The position numbers were made by a program, and so were the translations under genes. Below the pieces are notes generated by a model. That model was not told where the DNA came from and ran no database searches. It worked only from the letters and a program-made list of their open reading frames with translations. A stretch of DNA of 6,146 bases from Veillonellaceae bacterium SB90 (GTDB taxonomy: Bacteria > Bacillota > Negativicutes > Selenomonadales > Selenomonadaceae), in the NCBI GenBank assembly GCA_902364065.1, contig CABJCJ010000050.1, positions 1 through 6,146 on the forward strand, given 5' to 3'. This document shows positions 4,954 to 6,146 of this stretch, piece after piece (the first letter of the stretch is position 1; every line of letters starts with the position of its first letter).

Positions 4954-6063
4954 TTACTGGATTTTTCCACGGCAGGAAATGGGCAGGATTGCTTTGACCT
5001 CCTCACCATCAAGCAAGGCCGCTTCATCGTATAGATTGCAGACTGGACAGATATGGACGGGAATGATGCGTACCTTGTCGCCAATCTCGACACGATCATG
5101 AAAATCACGATTGAGGATGATGGCATGTTCATCAAACAAAGCATCAATGGAAACCTCGGGGTATTCATACAGGATCCCCATGCCTTTCGTGGAACAGATT
5201 CCCTCCGTGCGCGTTTCCTTTGTCAACCCCTTGGCACCAACATCCAAGATGGTGCGTACAGCCGTCGGCTTGCTTATTACGGTAGCCAGCACGGTCGCCG
5301 CACAACGCGACCAGTCCTGGATCGCATGTCCCTGCGCTGCATCCATCAAGACATATGTGCCAGGACGAAGTTCGGTAATGCCGGGCAGGATATCAATATG
5401 ATTCATGAACGTCGGCGTCGCACCGTAGCTGACGACCTCGCAATCCATGCCCTGTTCATGCGCCAGATCGGCAAAATGCACCGTCCGCTTCTGCGCGCTT
5501 GCCGCTAGTGCCTTACATTCGTCCAGGTCTTTTGCCCGATACGTATTGCCATCATGAGAAAACAGCCCTTTAAACCGAATATGCGGACAAGAGCGGATGG
5601 TGGCCAGCAGAGCCAGAAAATCCTTGTCATCGATAATCCCAGAACGTTCTTCTCCGACCTCTATCTCGATTTGAACGGAAACCGTCACACCAGCTTCTGC
5701 AAAGACAGCTTCTGCTCCGGTCACCTGACAAGGCGCATCTACTCCAAAAGAAATCTGGCATCCTGCTTTCGCCAGTGCTGCAATACGCTTCCATTTCAGC
5801 ACGCCCACGATTTCGTTGGCAATCAGGATATCGCGCAAGCCGGCCTTCGCCATTTCTTCCGCTTCCCCCACTTTTGCCACAGCAATGCCGCAAGCCCCCT
5901 GCTCCATCTGCATCTGCGCAATGGCCGGCATCTTATGCGTTTTTGTATGCGGACGTAAGTTCACATGATGTTCATCGGCATACGCCTGCATATCCGCTAG
6001 ATTTTTGCGCAATTTCTGCTCATCAATAAGCAAGGACGGAGTATCCAGATCGGTATAATACAT
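4954..6063 (-). CDS. D-threonine aldolase / D-serine dehydratase-like PLP enzyme (DSD1 family)
   Basis: The product is 369 residues, the usual family length (about 370-380). AGGAGGG lies seven bases before the ATG. It has the fold-type III alanine-racemase-like barrel followed by the D-serine dehydratase-like C-terminal domain. RPHTKTHK at 37-44 holds the expected PLP lysine, Lys41. SYGATPTF (about 218-225) and DAAQGHA are typical cofactor and active-site loops. PVHICPVC near the end gives His337 and Cys339, a His-x-Cys metal pair like that of zinc-dependent eukaryotic D-serine dehydratases; well-studied bacterial D-threonine aldolase uses His-x-Asp. The enzyme would either cleave D-threonine to glycine and acetaldehyde or dehydrate D-serine/D-threonine. 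The adjacent RidA gene, 54 bp downstream with no terminator, slightly favours dehydration because enamines would then be made. It is the first gene of the operon. Confidence 0.9.
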   Translation of the reverse strand: MYYTDLDTPSLLIDEQKLRKNLADMQAYADEHHVNLRPHTKTHKMPAIAQMQMEQGACGIAVAKVGEAEEMAKAGLRDILIANEIVGVLKWKRIAALAKAGCQISFGVDAPCQVTGAEAVFAEAGVTVSVQIEIEVGEERSGIIDDKDFLALLATIRSCPHIRFKGLFSHDGNTYRAKDLDECKALAASAQKRTVHFADLAHEQGMDCEVVSYGATPTFMNHIDILPGITELRPGTYVLMDAAQGHAIQDWSRCAATVLATVISKPTAVRTILDVGAKGLTKETRTEGICSTKGMGILYEYPEVSIDALFDEHAIILNRDFHDRVEIGDKVRIIPVHICPVCNLYDEAALLDGEEVKAILPISCRGKIQ

Positions 6064-6090
6064 AAAGCAGCCCTCCTGATAGAAAAAAAT

Positions 6091-6119
6091 ATTTTATATA
6101 TAAAATACAGCAGTTTACA
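6091..6119 (-). promoter_or_regulatory. Probable promoter of the PLP enzyme/RidA operon, overlapping an AT-rich palindrome
   Basis: ATTTTATATATAAAAT (6091-6106) is a perfect 16-bp palindrome. Within it the minus strand reads TAAAAT as a -10 box, with TGTAAA (6119-6114) 17 bases upstream as a weak -35. Initiation near 6084 would give a leader of about 20 bases with AGGAGGG before the ATG. The palindrome could be an operator, or simply AT-rich promoter DNA. Confidence 0.4.
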
Positions 6120-6146
6120 GCTTTTAAGCCGCTTGCTCATCGCCCC

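Noticed and set aside
1..6146. CRISPR arrays, tRNA or rRNA genes
   Set aside because: No regularly spaced direct repeats and no cloverleaf or rRNA-like segments were seen on either strand by eye.

Overview
The window looks like a chromosomal stretch from a member of the Bacillota. Strong GGAGG-type ribosome binding sites, extended -10 promoters and moderately GC-rich genes (about 50-57% by eye) separated by AT-rich gaps point that way. The Negativicutes (Selenomonas-like) are my best guess, but nothing in the window proves it.

Left part (1 to about 1320, minus strand): the left-hand portion of an IS200/IS605-family insertion sequence. tnpA (HUH Y1 transposase) is followed 13 bp later by tnpB (RNA-guided nuclease family), which runs off the window edge. 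The element's left end lies upstream of tnpA and carries two hairpins. A well-formed promoter sits so close to tnpA that its mRNA may be leaderless.

Middle part (about 1320-2221, minus strand): a decayed or interrupted small-gene region. From upstream to downstream it holds a stand-alone HIRAN-domain protein (1850-2179); an 18-bp perfect inverted repeat centred on a promoter (1699-1743); a 58-codon ORF with an excellent ribosome binding site but an in-frame amber codon (1519-1695); and a small hydrophobic peptide ORF whose 3' end is replaced by the IS left end (1250-1399). The AT-rich 1744-1849 stretch holds nothing else that I can recognise.

Right part: a divergent promoter region (2180-2320) separates the HIRAN gene from an exported protein (2321-3382, plus) with a signal peptide, a FlgT/LPP20-like N-terminal region, a coiled coil and TPR-like helices. 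Convergent to it is a three-gene minus-strand operon (6063 to 3400). It encodes a D-threonine aldolase/D-serine dehydratase-like PLP enzyme, a RidA enamine/imine deaminase and a threonine-synthase-like PLP enzyme with an N-terminal zinc ribbon. A coherent reading is hydroxy-amino-acid (probably D-amino-acid) breakdown: PLP enzymes generate reactive enamines or imines and RidA hydrolyses them. The exact substrates cannot be read from the sequence.
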